64,000 nucleotides of DNA, from the NCBI RefSeq assembly GCF_900115905.1, contig NZ_FOYD01000009.1, positions 88,704 to 152,703 on the forward strand, read 5' to 3'. The position numbers and the translations under genes are program-made. This document shows, one piece after another, positions 46,270 to 55,916 of this stretch (position 1 is its first letter; every line of letters starts with the position of its first letter). The stretch is from Halopseudomonas formosensis. Its GTDB lineage: Bacteria; Pseudomonadota; Gammaproteobacteria; Pseudomonadales; Pseudomonadaceae. The notes under the pieces were generated by a model. That model worked only from the letters and a program-made list of their open reading frames with translations. It did no database searches and had not been told where the DNA came from.

Positions 46270-47310
46270 TTATTTCGCCACCTCACGGTCGTCGGCTACC
46301 CCTTTGTAAATCACGCTGCGATTGCGTCCGTTGTTCTTGGCTGTATAAAGGCAGACATCGGCCCTGTGCATCCAGCTGCTGCCGTCGTCGTCCGGGAGCA
46401 GCAGAGTGCCACCGATCGACACCGTTACCGAACCGTCCGCGGTGCGCACCCGCTCACCTACCGCCCGAACTATGTTCTCTGCGACGATGCTCAGACCATT
46501 CAGATCGGCGCCGGGCAGCAACAGTACGAACTCTTCGCCACCGAGACGGAACAGGCGATCGGTACGACGCGAGGTATGCCATACCAGATCCGCCAGATCG
46601 ACCAGCACCCGGTCCCCTTCGGCGTGACCATGGGTATCGTTGATTGCCTTGAAGTGATCGATATCCAGCAGCAGCAGACCACACTGGTTGCCATGGCGCC
46701 TGAAGTTGGCCAGAGCGATTTCGATCTCCTGCATCAGGGTGCGGCGATTCCCTACTCCGGTCAGAGGGTCGAGGTTGGCCAACTCCTGCAGGCTGCGGCG
46801 TTGTAGCGTCGTACGCCAGGCAAACAGGTAGGCGAACAGGCTGCAGATCAGCGCAGTGCAGGCGAAGATGATCAGATGCTGCAGATCGGGAAAAATCGTT
46901 CCGGGTCGCCACAGACCATAGAGGCAGATAGCGGCAAGCGAGCCCAGGGTGATCAGCGTGCTGCGCAGCGGCGGGGCAATGAAGAAGTTGAACAGGACAA
47001 CACAGTAGAACCAGAACAGCCCGGTAACGGGGAGGTAGATGGCCACGATGATGGCGCCGGCGGCGTAGAGCAGTGACAGCATCTGCCCGGCCAGGCGAGA
47101 TTGTCCACGGTACCAGGCGATATACAGTGCCGTCAGGGTGGTCAGGGTGAGCAGGGAATCCAGCGCCCCCATGACCCAGTCGCCAGCAACCCATCGATAC
47201 AGCGCGAAAGGGAAAATGCTCACCAGGCCCAGCAGCCCTGCAAAGATCACGATGGCCAGATAGGCGTCGTGTCGCAGGCGGCTCCAGAGGTCACGCATAT
47301 GCAGGTCCAT
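46270..47310 (-). CDS. Membrane GGDEF diguanylate cyclase
   Basis: The product is 346 aa from the ATG at 47310 (ATG at 47298 also possible). Five to six membrane helices (about 20-180) form a MASE-like input. The GGDEF domain starts LDPLTGVGNRRTLMQEIEIA and has GGEEFVLLLPGAD, preceded by RRTD five residues before the motif, an intact RxxD inhibitory site. The signal is unknown. It lies between the suf operon and the binding-protein gene but is not obviously co-transcribed with either. Confidence 0.88.
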   Translation of the reverse strand: MDLHMRDLWSRLRHDAYLAIVIFAGLLGLVSIFPFALYRWVAGDWVMGALDSLLTLTTLTALYIAWYRGQSRLAGQMLSLLYAAGAIIVAIYLPVTGLFWFYCVVLFNFFIAPPLRSTLITLGSLAAICLYGLWRPGTIFPDLQHLIIFACTALICSLFAYLFAWRTTLQRRSLQELANLDPLTGVGNRRTLMQEIEIALANFRRHGNQCGLLLLDIDHFKAINDTHGHAEGDRVLVDLADLVWHTSRRTDRLFRLGGEEFVLLLPGADLNGLSIVAENIVRAVGERVRTADGSVTVSIGGTLLLPDDDGSSWMHRADVCLYTAKNNGRNRSVIYKGVADDREVAK

Positions 47311-47372
47311 CTGTTATTTTGCGTAAGGCTACCCCGAAGGCCCGGGCAATACAATGGCTATGCGCCATCAGA

Positions 47373-47792
47373 TCAGGCGGCCTGGGCTGTATCCCTGATG
47401 CGCTTGACCATGGCCCGCAAGCCGTTGCCCCGGGTCACACTCAGATGCTTGAGCAGATTCAGACGACTGAAGTAATCCTCGATGTCGAACGCAAGGATTT
47501 CCTCCGGCGTACGCCCGTTGTAGGCCGCCAGAACTACTGCCAGCAACCCCTTGACGATGAAGGCATCACTGTCAGCATCGAAATACAGCCGGCCACCCTC
47601 GTTGCGGCTGGTCAGCCAGACCTGGCTCTGGCAACCACGCACCATGTTCTGCTCGACCCGGGCCTGCTCGGCGAGAGGCGGCAGCTCGCGCCCCAAGTCG
47701 ATGATGTACTTGTAACGGTCCTCCCAGCTGTCGAAGAAGGACAGGCTGTCGAGAATGTCGTCGCTGGTCACGTCAGTACCAAATTGGCTCAT
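47373..47792 (-). CDS. sufE: SufE-like sulfur acceptor protein
   Basis: The product is 139 aa. It takes persulfide sulfur from SufS and passes it to the SufBCD scaffold. The active-site cysteine is in VRGCQSQVWLTSRN (about 54). The N-terminus DSLSFFDSWEDRYKYIIDLG and the KGLLAVVLAAYNGRTPEEIL helix are typical. It is the last gene of the suf operon. Confidence 0.93.
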   Translation of the reverse strand: MSQFGTDVTSDDILDSLSFFDSWEDRYKYIIDLGRELPPLAEQARVEQNMVRGCQSQVWLTSRNEGGRLYFDADSDAFIVKGLLAVVLAAYNGRTPEEILAFDIEDYFSRLNLLKHLSVTRGNGLRAMVKRIRDTAQAA

Positions 47793-47801
47793 GAAAAATC
47801 C

Positions 47802-48335
47802 TTAGAAGAACAGGCCGGTTTCCAGTTGAGCCTCTTCGCTCATCATGTCGCGGCTCCAGGGCGGATCAAACACCAGATCGACCTTGACCTCGGCTACATT
47901 GGGAACCAGCCGCAGGCGGTATTCCACGTCCCCGACCAGTACCGGGCCCATGCCACAGCCTGGAGCGGTGAGGGTCATCTCTATATTCACGCGCTTTGCC
48001 TGCTGGTCGATGCGCACCGAGTAGATCAGCCCCAGATTCACCAGATCCACCGGGATCTCCGGATCGTAAACCGTACCGAGCGCGGTCCATACGTCCTCTT
48101 CCCGGATCTGGTCGTCAACCGGCGGCGGAAAGCTCAGCAGCTCGGGTTCCAGTCCCAGTTTCTCGGCATCGGTGCCATCGACTCGGACCATCTGACCGTT
48201 ATAGGTCACCGTATAGTTGCCACCCAGCGCCTGGGTAATGGTGACAAAGGTATCCTTGGGGATCGTCAGCGCAGTGCCATCGGGAACCCGCCGCGCCGGG
48301 CAATCCGCCCGGGCTACTACCATGCGTCTTTCCAT
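47802..48335 (-). CDS. sufT: SufT-family Fe-S maturation protein
   Basis: The product is 177 aa. The DUF59/MIP18 domain (EEDVWTALGTVYDPEIPVDL, LTAPGCGMGPVLVGDVE with the conserved cysteine) follows an N-terminal extension of about 75 residues typical of SufT. The protein helps maturation of Fe-S proteins. Ends one base before the sufA-type gene in the operon order. Confidence 0.92.
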   Translation of the reverse strand: MERRMVVARADCPARRVPDGTALTIPKDTFVTITQALGGNYTVTYNGQMVRVDGTDAEKLGLEPELLSFPPPVDDQIREEDVWTALGTVYDPEIPVDLVNLGLIYSVRIDQQAKRVNIEMTLTAPGCGMGPVLVGDVEYRLRLVPNVAEVKVDLVFDPPWSRDMMSEEAQLETGLFF

Positions 48336-48336
48336 T

Positions 48337-48693
48337 TCAACTCACACTGAAGCTTTCGCCACAACCGCACTGGTCTTTGACGTTGGGATTGATGAAGCGG
48401 ATCTGGCGATTGATACCCTCGGTGACCAGGTCGATTTCAGTACCGGAGAGCACATGCAGACTACCGGAGTCCACCAGCAGCTCCACCTGATCGTCCAGCT
48501 GGTAATGCAGGTCGCCTTCGACGCCCTTCTCGACCAGATCGATGACGTACATGAAGCCGGTGCAGCCGCTCTTCTTGACGCTCAAGCGCACGGCCTTGCC
48601 CGGCTCACGGGCCAGCTGCCGACGGAAATGCTCCAGCGCCGCGGGGGTCACGGTGACCACCTGGCTGGTCGGGTCGAATGCCTGAACTGTCAT
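48337..48693 (-). CDS. sufA: A-type Fe-S carrier protein SufA
   Basis: The product is 118 aa. The three conserved cysteines are at KKSGCTGFMYVID and at the C-terminal DQCGCGESF. It delivers clusters from SufBCD to target apoproteins. The operon position after sufS supports the name SufA over IscA or ErpA. Confidence 0.92.
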   Translation of the reverse strand: MTVQAFDPTSQVVTVTPAALEHFRRQLAREPGKAVRLSVKKSGCTGFMYVIDLVEKGVEGDLHYQLDDQVELLVDSGSLHVLSGTEIDLVTEGINRQIRFINPNVKDQCGCGESFSVS

Positions 48694-48696
48694 TCT

Positions 48697-49950
48697 CTAC
48701 TCCTCGACAAGAAACTGTTTTGCCTTGACCAGAGCCTCGACCAGCCGATCAATGTCCGCCCGGGTGTTATAGAAACAGAAGCTCGCGCGGATGGTGCCGG
48801 GTATCCCCAGCTGATCCATGATCGGCTGCGCGCAGTGGTTGCCAGTGCGTACCGCCACACCCTGCTGGTCAAGCAGCATGCCCACATCATGGGGATGAGT
48901 GCCATCAATCAGGAAACTCAGCACGCCGGCTCGCTGTGCCGCGGTGCCGACCAGGGTAATCCCCGGCAACTCGCGGACACGGGCTTCGGCGTACTCGAGC
49001 AGGTCGCGCTCGTGCGCCTCGGCGGCGTCCCGATCAATCCCCTGCAGATAGTCAACCGCCGCGCCGAGGGCAATCACACCGGCGATATCCGGGGTGCCTG
49101 CCTCGAACTTGTAGGGCAGCTGATTGTAGGTAGTACCGGCAAAGCTGACCGACTCGATCATCTCGCCTCCACCCTGGTACGGCGGCATGGCCTCGAGCAG
49201 TGCGGCCTTGCCATAGAGCACGCCCACGCCCGTCGGGCCGAACATCTTGTGCGCCGAGAACACATAGAAGTCGCAATCCAGCGCCTGCACATCCACCCGC
49301 ATGTGGCTCATTGCCTGAGCCCCGTCAATCAGGCACAGAGCCCCTGCCTGGTGGGCCAGTTGCACGATTCGCTCAACCGGATTCACCGTCCCCAGAGCAT
49401 TGGACACGTGACCGCAGGCAACCATTCGCACCCGCTCGTCGAGCATCTGCTGCAATGCATCCAGGTCCAGGGTGCCGGTACTGTCCACCGGGATCGGCTC
49501 GACGGTAGCGCCCATCTGCGCAGCTATCATCTGCCAGGGCACTATGTTGGAGTGGTGCTCCATGGCCGACACCAGGATCCGATCCCCGGGCTTCAGAGCA
49601 CTGCGCCCCCAGCTGGCGGCTACCAGATTGATGCTTTCGGATGTCCCCCGGGTCCAGATGATCTCCCGCGGCTCGGCGGCATTGATCAGCTGGGCGACCT
49701 TGACCCTGGCCTGCTCGAACTTCTCCGTAGCCCGTTCGGCCAGCGCGTGGGCACCCCGGTGCACGTTGCTGTTGTCGTGCCGGTAATAGTCGACAATGGC
49801 CTGGATCACCGCCTCGGGCTTCTGCGTGGTGGCGGCATTGTCCAGATACACCAGCGGCTTGCCATGCACCTGCTGCTGCAGGATCGGGAAGTCCTTGCGT
49901 ATCTGTTCCGCATCAAAGGCAGTGCGGGTTGCCAACGCCGCTTCACTCAT
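48697..49950 (-). CDS. sufS: Cysteine desulfurase SufS
   Basis: The product is 417 aa, a PLP enzyme giving persulfide from cysteine. Group II features: the DLDALQQMLDERVRMVACGH segment, the PLP lysine in DFYVFSAHKMFGPTGVGVLY, and the catalytic cysteine in VAVRTGNHCAQPIMDQLG. The start overlaps sufD by eight bases. Confidence 0.95.
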   Translation of the reverse strand: MSEAALATRTAFDAEQIRKDFPILQQQVHGKPLVYLDNAATTQKPEAVIQAIVDYYRHDNSNVHRGAHALAERATEKFEQARVKVAQLINAAEPREIIWTRGTSESINLVAASWGRSALKPGDRILVSAMEHHSNIVPWQMIAAQMGATVEPIPVDSTGTLDLDALQQMLDERVRMVACGHVSNALGTVNPVERIVQLAHQAGALCLIDGAQAMSHMRVDVQALDCDFYVFSAHKMFGPTGVGVLYGKAALLEAMPPYQGGGEMIESVSFAGTTYNQLPYKFEAGTPDIAGVIALGAAVDYLQGIDRDAAEAHERDLLEYAEARVRELPGITLVGTAAQRAGVLSFLIDGTHPHDVGMLLDQQGVAVRTGNHCAQPIMDQLGIPGTIRASFCFYNTRADIDRLVEALVKAKQFLVEE

Positions 49951-51250
49951 AGGTCATTTGCCCCAGCTTCTCGTCGGCCTGACCGAACAGGGCAGTCAGC
50001 CGTGGACGCAGGTAATCCTGGATGGCCTGCTCCGGCACCTCGTTGAGCAGCTCGTTGATGAAACCGAAGCTCAGCATGCGCACTGCTTCCGCGCGAGTGA
50101 CACCGCGGCTCTGCAGATAGAAGATCGAGGTTTCATCCAGCTGCGCGATGGTCGCACCGTGCCCGCAGCGAACGTCATCGGCGTAAATTTCCAGTTCCGG
50201 CTTGGTATTGACCTCGGCATTGGGCGAGGTCAGCAGGTTGCGGTTGCTCATTTCCGCCAGGGTCTTCTGTGCATCCTGATGGATATGAATGCGCCCGTTG
50301 AACACGGCCTTGGCCGAGTCGCCGATGATACCGCGGAACACCTCGTCGGTCGTGCAGTGCGCAACCTTGTGCTCGACGTTGGTGTGGTAGTCGATCAACT
50401 GCCGGTTGCGCGGCAGATAGACACCGTTGAGCCCCAGGTGCGCGCCCTGCCCGCAATGGTTGACGTGATAGTCGATGCGCTTGAGACGGCTGCCCTGCCC
50501 CAGCGCGAAGCCGAGGAAGCGGGCGTCACGGTACAGGTCCACGTGCACCCCACCCACATGCAGCAGGTCTTCCTGCTCGAGGTTGATGCGGTAGTGCTGC
50601 ATCCGCGCGTTGTTGCCGACCACCACCTCGGTCATCGCGGTGACGAACAGATTCTGTTTCTCGTCGCCGGATACGTAATGCTCGATGAGCTCAGCCTCGG
50701 CGTTGTCCTCAAGCACCACCAGTACGCGCTGACTGCTCATCGCCGGCTGCGCTTCGGGAGTGGATACGTTGAGAATGTAAACCGGCTTGTCCAGCGTCTG
50801 GTTGCGCGGCACATGGATCAGCACGCCATCGGCCGCCAGGGCATCGCTGAGCGCGCCGAACAGATGCAGTGAGCTGTCCATGACGGTGCCCAGCTGGCTG
50901 CGAATCAGCTCGCGCTGGGCCGCATCGGCCTCGCTGAAGCGAGCCACGCCGGCCGGCAGTGCACTGGAGTGCTCTGGACGGAAGTGTCCATTGACAAACA
51001 CCAGGCGGGTCGCATCCACCGGAATCGGATCAATCGCCTGCTGCCAGGCACAGTCGGCCACGCTGGCCCAGCGGGCCGGGTTGTCGTTCTGCAGAGGCAG
51101 CAGCGGTGTGTACTTCCAGGCCTCTGTCTTGCGGGTCGGCCAGACGGCCGCGGCCCAGCGATCGGCACCGCGGGCACGCAGATCGGCCAACCAGTCGGTG
51201 CCGTTCTGCTGGGACGCCAGCTGCAGGGCCTGCTGTTGAAAGTCAGTCAT
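49943..51250 (-). CDS. sufD: Fe-S assembly scaffold subunit SufD
   Basis: The product is 435 aa. A right-handed beta-helix protein that pairs with SufB on two SufC subunits. The conserved C-terminal core has CGHGATIAQLDETSIFYLQS and GFINELLNEVPEQAI. Located between sufC and sufS. Confidence 0.94.
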   Translation of the reverse strand: MTDFQQQALQLASQQNGTDWLADLRARGADRWAAAVWPTRKTEAWKYTPLLPLQNDNPARWASVADCAWQQAIDPIPVDATRLVFVNGHFRPEHSSALPAGVARFSEADAAQRELIRSQLGTVMDSSLHLFGALSDALAADGVLIHVPRNQTLDKPVYILNVSTPEAQPAMSSQRVLVVLEDNAEAELIEHYVSGDEKQNLFVTAMTEVVVGNNARMQHYRINLEQEDLLHVGGVHVDLYRDARFLGFALGQGSRLKRIDYHVNHCGQGAHLGLNGVYLPRNRQLIDYHTNVEHKVAHCTTDEVFRGIIGDSAKAVFNGRIHIHQDAQKTLAEMSNRNLLTSPNAEVNTKPELEIYADDVRCGHGATIAQLDETSIFYLQSRGVTRAEAVRMLSFGFINELLNEVPEQAIQDYLRPRLTALFGQADEKLGQMTYE

Positions 51251-51253
51251 GCC

Positions 51254-52003
51254 TCAGCCTTCCCCGTTTTCCAGCCAGCCGTAACCCTTGGCTTCCAGCT
51301 CCAGGGCCAGCTCCTTGGTGCCGGTCTTGACGATCCGGCCATCGGCCAGAACATGAACGTAGTCAGGCACGATGTAATCGAGCAGGCGCTGATAGTGGGT
51401 AACCACGATGAAACTGCGCTTGCCGTCACGCATGGAATTCACGCCGTCGGCAACCACCTGCAGGGCGTCGATATCCAACCCCGAGTCGGTTTCATCGAGA
51501 ATGCACAAATCCGGCTCCAGCAGCATCATCTGCATGATCTCGTTGCGCTTCTTCTCGCCGCCGGAGAAGCCTTCGTTGACGCCGCGCTTGAGGAAGTTGG
51601 CATCCAGATCCACGCGCTTGCTGGTTTCCCGCGCGAGCTTCATGAATTCCACCGAGGACAGCTCCGGCAGCCCGAGGTGCTTGCGCTTGGCATCAACCGA
51701 CACCTTGAGAAATTCCATGTTGCTGACGCCGGGAATCTCCACCGGATACTGGAACGCCAGGAACAGGCCCTCGCGGGCGCGTTCCTCGGTGTCCATCTCA
51801 AGCAGATCCTTGCCCTTGAACTGCACGCTGCCGGCAGTCGCCTCGTAGCCCGGACGACCGGAGAGCACGTTGCCCAGGGTACTCTTGCCGGAGCCGTTGG
51901 GCCCCATGATGGCATGCACTTCGCCCGGCTTGACCTCGATATCCAGACCCTTGAGGATATCCTTCTCTTCAACTTTCGCGTGCAACCCTTTGATCGATAA
52001 CAT
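51254..52003 (-). CDS. sufC: Fe-S assembly ATPase SufC
   Basis: The product is 249 aa, a cytosolic ABC-type ATPase. Walker A GPNGSGKSTLGNVL, the signature FSGGEKKRNEIMQM, Walker B CILDETDSGLDIDAL, and the H-loop VVTHYQRLLDY are all present. It drives conformational change of SufB-SufD. Confidence 0.97.
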   Translation of the reverse strand: MLSIKGLHAKVEEKDILKGLDIEVKPGEVHAIMGPNGSGKSTLGNVLSGRPGYEATAGSVQFKGKDLLEMDTEERAREGLFLAFQYPVEIPGVSNMEFLKVSVDAKRKHLGLPELSSVEFMKLARETSKRVDLDANFLKRGVNEGFSGGEKKRNEIMQMMLLEPDLCILDETDSGLDIDALQVVADGVNSMRDGKRSFIVVTHYQRLLDYIVPDYVHVLADGRIVKTGTKELALELEAKGYGWLENGEG

Positions 52004-52050
52004 ATTTTACGCCTGATAATCTGTATGAATCGTTTCGACAGCGTGGGTAA

Positions 52051-53487
52051 TCAACCCACCGAACCTTCGAGACTGACTTCGAGCAGCTTGCCCGCTTCCA
52101 CCGCGAACTCCATCGGCAGCTCCTTGAACACCTCACGGCAGAAGCCGTTGACGATCATGGACACCGCCTTCTCCGCGTCCAGCCCGCGCTGCTGGCAGAG
52201 GAACAGCTGGTCATCGCTGACCTTGGAGGTGGTGGCTTCGTGCTCGACCACCGCAGTCGGGTTCTTGCTCTCGATGTAGGGGAAGGTATGGGCACCGCAG
52301 CGGTCGCCGATCAGCAGCGAGTCGCACTGGGTAAAGTTGCGCGCCCCCTCGGCACCCGGGTTGATCCGCACCAGACCGCGGTAGGCACTGTCGCTGCGCC
52401 CGGCGGAGATACCCTTGGCGACGATGGTCGAACGGGTATTCTTGCCCAGATGGATCATCTTGGTGCCGGTATCGGCCTGCTGGAAGTTGTTGGTCAGTGC
52501 CACCGAGTAGAACTCGCCCACGCTGTTGTCACCCTTGAGGATGCAGCTGGGGTACTTCCAGGTAACCGCCGAGCCGGTCTCGACCTGGGTCCAGGAGATC
52601 TTCGCGTTGGTATGGGCCACGCCACGCTTGGTCACGAAGTTGTAGATACCGCCCTTGCCTTCGGCGTCACCCGGGTACCAGTTCTGCACCGTGGAGTATT
52701 TGATCTGGGCATTGTCCAGTGCCACCAGCTCGACCACGGCGGCATGCAGCTGATTCTCGTCGCGCATCGGCGCGGTGCAGCCTTCCAGATAGCTGACATA
52801 GGAACCCTCGTCGGCAACGATGAGGGTCCGCTCGAACTGCCCGGTATTGAGTTCGTTGATACGGAAATAGGTCGACAGCTCCATCGGGCAGCGTACGCCC
52901 TTGGGAATGTAGACGAAGGAACCATCGGAAAACACTGCCGAATTCAGGGCAGCGTAATAGTTGTCCTTCTGCGGCACCACGGTGCCCAGATACTGCTTGA
53001 CCAGGTCCGGGTACAGGCGAATGGCCTCACTGATCGGACAGAAGATGACACCCGCTTCGGCAAGTTTCTCGCGGAAGGTGGTCACTACCGAAACCGAGTC
53101 GAACACCACATCCATGGCCACGCCGGCCAGCTGTTCCTGTTCGTGCAGCGGAATGCCGAGCTTTTCATAGGTGCGCAGCAGCTCCGGGTCCACTTCATCC
53201 AGACTCTTGGGCCGGTCAGCCATGCTTTTCGGCGCGGAGAAATAGGAGATATCCTGAAAGTCGATCTCGGGATACTTGACGTGGGCCCAGGTCGGCTCTT
53301 CCATCTCGCACCAGGCGCGGTAGGCCTTGAGACGCCACTCGAGCATCCACTCCGGCTCTTCCTTGCGAGCCGAAATGAAGCGGATCACGTCTTCGTTGAG
53401 TCCGGGCGGCAGGGTGTCGGATTCGATGTCGGTATGGAAACCGGCAGCGTATTCCGTCTTGATAAGGTTCTCGACTTCTTGAGTCAC
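52051..53487 (-). CDS. sufB: Fe-S assembly scaffold SufB
   Basis: The product is 478 aa, normal for SufB. The beta-helix core and the conserved [38 protein letters not shown] and [20 protein letters not shown] segments hold the sites for cluster building. First scaffold gene after iscR, 107 bases downstream of it. Confidence 0.97.
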   Translation of the reverse strand: MTQEVENLIKTEYAAGFHTDIESDTLPPGLNEDVIRFISARKEEPEWMLEWRLKAYRAWCEMEEPTWAHVKYPEIDFQDISYFSAPKSMADRPKSLDEVDPELLRTYEKLGIPLHEQEQLAGVAMDVVFDSVSVVTTFREKLAEAGVIFCPISEAIRLYPDLVKQYLGTVVPQKDNYYAALNSAVFSDGSFVYIPKGVRCPMELSTYFRINELNTGQFERTLIVADEGSYVSYLEGCTAPMRDENQLHAAVVELVALDNAQIKYSTVQNWYPGDAEGKGGIYNFVTKRGVAHTNAKISWTQVETGSAVTWKYPSCILKGDNSVGEFYSVALTNNFQQADTGTKMIHLGKNTRSTIVAKGISAGRSDSAYRGLVRINPGAEGARNFTQCDSLLIGDRCGAHTFPYIESKNPTAVVEHEATTSKVSDDQLFLCQQRGLDAEKAVSMIVNGFCREVFKELPMEFAVEAGKLLEVSLEGSVG

Positions 53488-53594
53488 GGTATCACCTCAA
53501 TCTCGCAGCCAGCATGGATTTACCTGGCTGCTGTCAGTGTCAGGCTGCAATACCTCTGCGGGTATTACGCAAAAACGTGCGGCGAACCGCGTAT

Positions 53595-54077
53595 TCAGAG
53601 GATGCGATCCAGGTCCGCAACCTTGTGCTGGCCGGCGCAGCCGCCCTTGTCCTGGCGGGCGCGCACCCGTTGGATGTCGTCACGGGAGACCAGATCAGCG
53701 AGGGTTATCTCGCTCAGAAAATCGCGCAGTCGCGCACTCAGATCCGTCCAGAGATAGTGGGTAAGACAGACATCCCCCTGCTGGCAGTCACCCTTGCCCA
53801 GACAGCGGGTAGCATCCATCGAATCGTTCACCGCCTCGACGATCTGCGCCACACTGATGGCTGCTGCACCGCCGGCGAGCCGATAGCCACCGCCCGGGCC
53901 TCGGACACTCTCCACCAGTTTGCTGCGTCGCAGCTTGGCGAAGAGTTGCTCCAGATAGGAAACCGATACGCCCTGGCGCATCGAGATGTCCGCCAGCGTG
54001 ATCGGCCCCTGCTCTTCGTGCAGGGCTAGATCCAGCATGGCTGTAACCGCGTAACGGCCTTTTGTGGTCAGTCGCAT
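53595..54077 (-). CDS. iscR: IscR-type Rrf2 regulator of the suf operon
   Basis: The product is 160 aa from the ATG at 54077 ([20 protein letters not shown]). The winged helix includes [20 protein letters not shown], and the [2Fe-2S]-ligand cysteines are C92, C98 and C104, the same numbers as in E. coli IscR. It heads a SUF operon instead of the usual iscSUA. An IscR type-1-like site covers its own promoter (54119-54143), indicating autoregulation by cluster status. Confidence 0.94.
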   Translation of the reverse strand: MRLTTKGRYAVTAMLDLALHEEQGPITLADISMRQGVSVSYLEQLFAKLRRSKLVESVRGPGGGYRLAGGAAAISVAQIVEAVNDSMDATRCLGKGDCQQGDVCLTHYLWTDLSARLRDFLSEITLADLVSRDDIQRVRARQDKGGCAGQHKVADLDRIL

Positions 54078-54110
54078 AACGATACCCGAATCCGGATTTG
54101 CTGGACTCGA

Positions 54111-54143
54111 ACTATGCAATATCCAACCATTTTAGTCAACTAT
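54111..54143 (-). promoter_or_regulatory. iscR: iscR-suf promoter with IscR type-1-like site
   Basis: On the minus strand TTGACT (54139-54134), 17-bp spacer, CATAGT (54116-54111). The 25-bp element at 54119-54143 reads ATA-GTTGACT-AAAAT-GGTTGGATAT, close to the IscR type 1 consensus, and covers the -35 box and spacer, as expected for repression by holo-IscR. Confidence 0.75.
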
Positions 54144-54329
54144 TAAGCCCGTAGAGCCACCCTTCCGGGCGACCGCTGCGGCGGCATAGTATAGAGCGTA
54201 CAGGCCGACGCTTGAAGTCGAAGCGCCGGCGTGTTCTTCTTGATCACATTTGGGTAAAACAGCTGATACAAAGAGCATTTGCGTGTATCTTTCACCCACT
54301 TCAGGAATATGTCCCATCAGGAGTAACCA

Positions 54330-55763
54330 ATGAGCCACGAAAAACAATTCTACATCAACGGCCAGTGGGTCGAGCCCAGCACAAACGACACCGTTGATGT
54401 GATCAACCCGGCGACCGAGGAGGTCGTTGCCACCATCGCCCTGGGCGGCGTCGAGGACGTCAACGCTGCGGTGGCGGCGGCACGCGCTGCGTTCGAGAGT
54501 TACTCACGCACCAGCCGCGAGGAGCGCATTGCCCTGCTGGAACGCATCCTGGAAATCTATCAGCGCCGCAGCGACGAATTCGCCCGGGCCATCACCCTGG
54601 AAATGGGCGCGCCGGCCAAGCTGTCGAAATACGCTCAGGCCCCCTCCGGTACCGGCCATTTTGCCGCTGCCCTCAAGGCCCTCAAGCATTTCGAGTTCGA
54701 GGAGCGTATCGGCAGCACCCTGGTGGTAAAGGAACCGATCGGTGTCTGCGGTCTTATCACCCCCTGGAACTGGCCGATCAACCAGCTTGCCTGCAAGATC
54801 GCCCCGGCCCTGGCTACCGGCTGCACCATGGTGCTCAAGCCCTCTGAAGTGGCGCCCCTGTCTGCCCTGCTGCTGGCCGAAGTGCTGGACGAGGCTGGCG
54901 TGCCCGCCGGGGTGTTCAACCTGGTCAATGGCGATGGCCCGACCGTGGGTGCGGCCATGTCCGCTCATCCGGATATCGACATGATGTCCTTTACCGGCTC
55001 TACCGGCGCTGGCCGCCAGGTAATGAAGAACGGCGCCGAGACCATCAAGCGGGTGGCACTGGAACTGGGTGGCAAGTCCGCCAATATCCTGCTCGACGAT
55101 GTGAACTTCGAGAAGATGGTCGCCCACGGGGTAATGTCCTGCATGAACAACACTGGGCAGTCCTGTAACGCCCCGACCCGCATGTTGGTACCCAACAGCC
55201 GCATGGATGAGGTAGCAGAGATCGCCAAGGCCGTAGCCGCCAAGGTCAAGGCCGGCGCTCCCGACGCCCCTGACACCACCATGGGCCCGGTCGTGTCCAA
55301 GGCCCAGTGGAACAAGATCCAGGACCTGATTGCCAAGGGCATTGAGGAAGGCGCTCGTCTGGTGGTCGGCGGTACCGGTCGTCCCGAGGGGCTGGATCGC
55401 GGCTATTACGTCAAGCCCACCGTGTTCAGCCATGTCACCAACGACATGACCATCGCCCGTGAGGAGATCTTCGGACCCGTGCTGTCGATCATCGGCTACG
55501 AGGATGAGGCAGACGCCATCCGCATCGCCAATGACACCCGCTACGGGCTGTCCGGCTACGTCTCCTCCGCTGATCTGGAACGCGCGCGCAATGTCGCCCG
55601 TCAGATTCGCACCGGCATGGTCCATCTCAACGGTGCCCCTCTGGACAACGACGCGCCCTTCGGTGGCTACAAGGAGTCGGGCAACGGTCGCGAATGGGGT
55701 CATTACGGCTTCGAAGACTTCCTCGAGGTGAAATCCATTTTCGGTTACTACGCCGAAGGTTGA
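54330..55763 (+). CDS. Aldehyde dehydrogenase family protein
   Basis: The product is 477 aa. An NAD(P)-dependent aldehyde dehydrogenase with the ITPWNWPINQLACKIAPALA segment, Glu in RVALELGGKSANILL (general base), and the active cysteine in NNTGQSCNAPTRM. The catalytic segment GQSCNAPTR is like that of broad-range enzymes in this superfamily, so the substrate is not clear. AGGAG lies before the ATG, a long hairpin after the stop; it is a single-gene unit divergent from the iscR operon. Confidence 0.93.
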   Translation: MSHEKQFYINGQWVEPSTNDTVDVINPATEEVVATIALGGVEDVNAAVAAARAAFESYSRTSREERIALLERILEIYQRRSDEFARAITLEMGAPAKLSKYAQAPSGTGHFAAALKALKHFEFEERIGSTLVVKEPIGVCGLITPWNWPINQLACKIAPALATGCTMVLKPSEVAPLSALLLAEVLDEAGVPAGVFNLVNGDGPTVGAAMSAHPDIDMMSFTGSTGAGRQVMKNGAETIKRVALELGGKSANILLDDVNFEKMVAHGVMSCMNNTGQSCNAPTRMLVPNSRMDEVAEIAKAVAAKVKAGAPDAPDTTMGPVVSKAQWNKIQDLIAKGIEEGARLVVGGTGRPEGLDRGYYVKPTVFSHVTNDMTIAREEIFGPVLSIIGYEDEADAIRIANDTRYGLSGYVSSADLERARNVARQIRTGMVHLNGAPLDNDAPFGGYKESGNGREWGHYGFEDFLEVKSIFGYYAEG

Positions 55764-55771
55764 TCCCCGCA

Positions 55772-55797
55772 GCCGGTGCGGCGCTCGCCGCACCGGC
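55772..55797 (+). terminator. Terminator after aldehyde dehydrogenase gene
   Basis: GCCGGTGCGGCG (55772-55783) pairs with CGCCGCACCGGC (55786-55797), then CTTCACTTGTCTCTT, a moderately T-rich tract. Confidence 0.75.
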
Positions 55798-55916
55798 CTT
55801 CACTTGTCTCTTCCTCTTCCCCTTCCCCTCCCGATTCCCCGTTGCTCAGAAAAGGGGCAACACCGGCGGCGTTTGCTGGTCAGAACCCATGACATCCTCA
55901 GTCAGGGTTATCGGAT

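Noticed and set aside
48217..50046. 609-codon frame antisense to the suf genes
   Set aside because: Mirror of sufT, sufA and sufS coding sequence.
54132..54347. 71-codon minus-strand frame between iscR and the aldehyde dehydrogenase
   Set aside because: Covers the iscR promoter and IscR site; no start signal or similarity.
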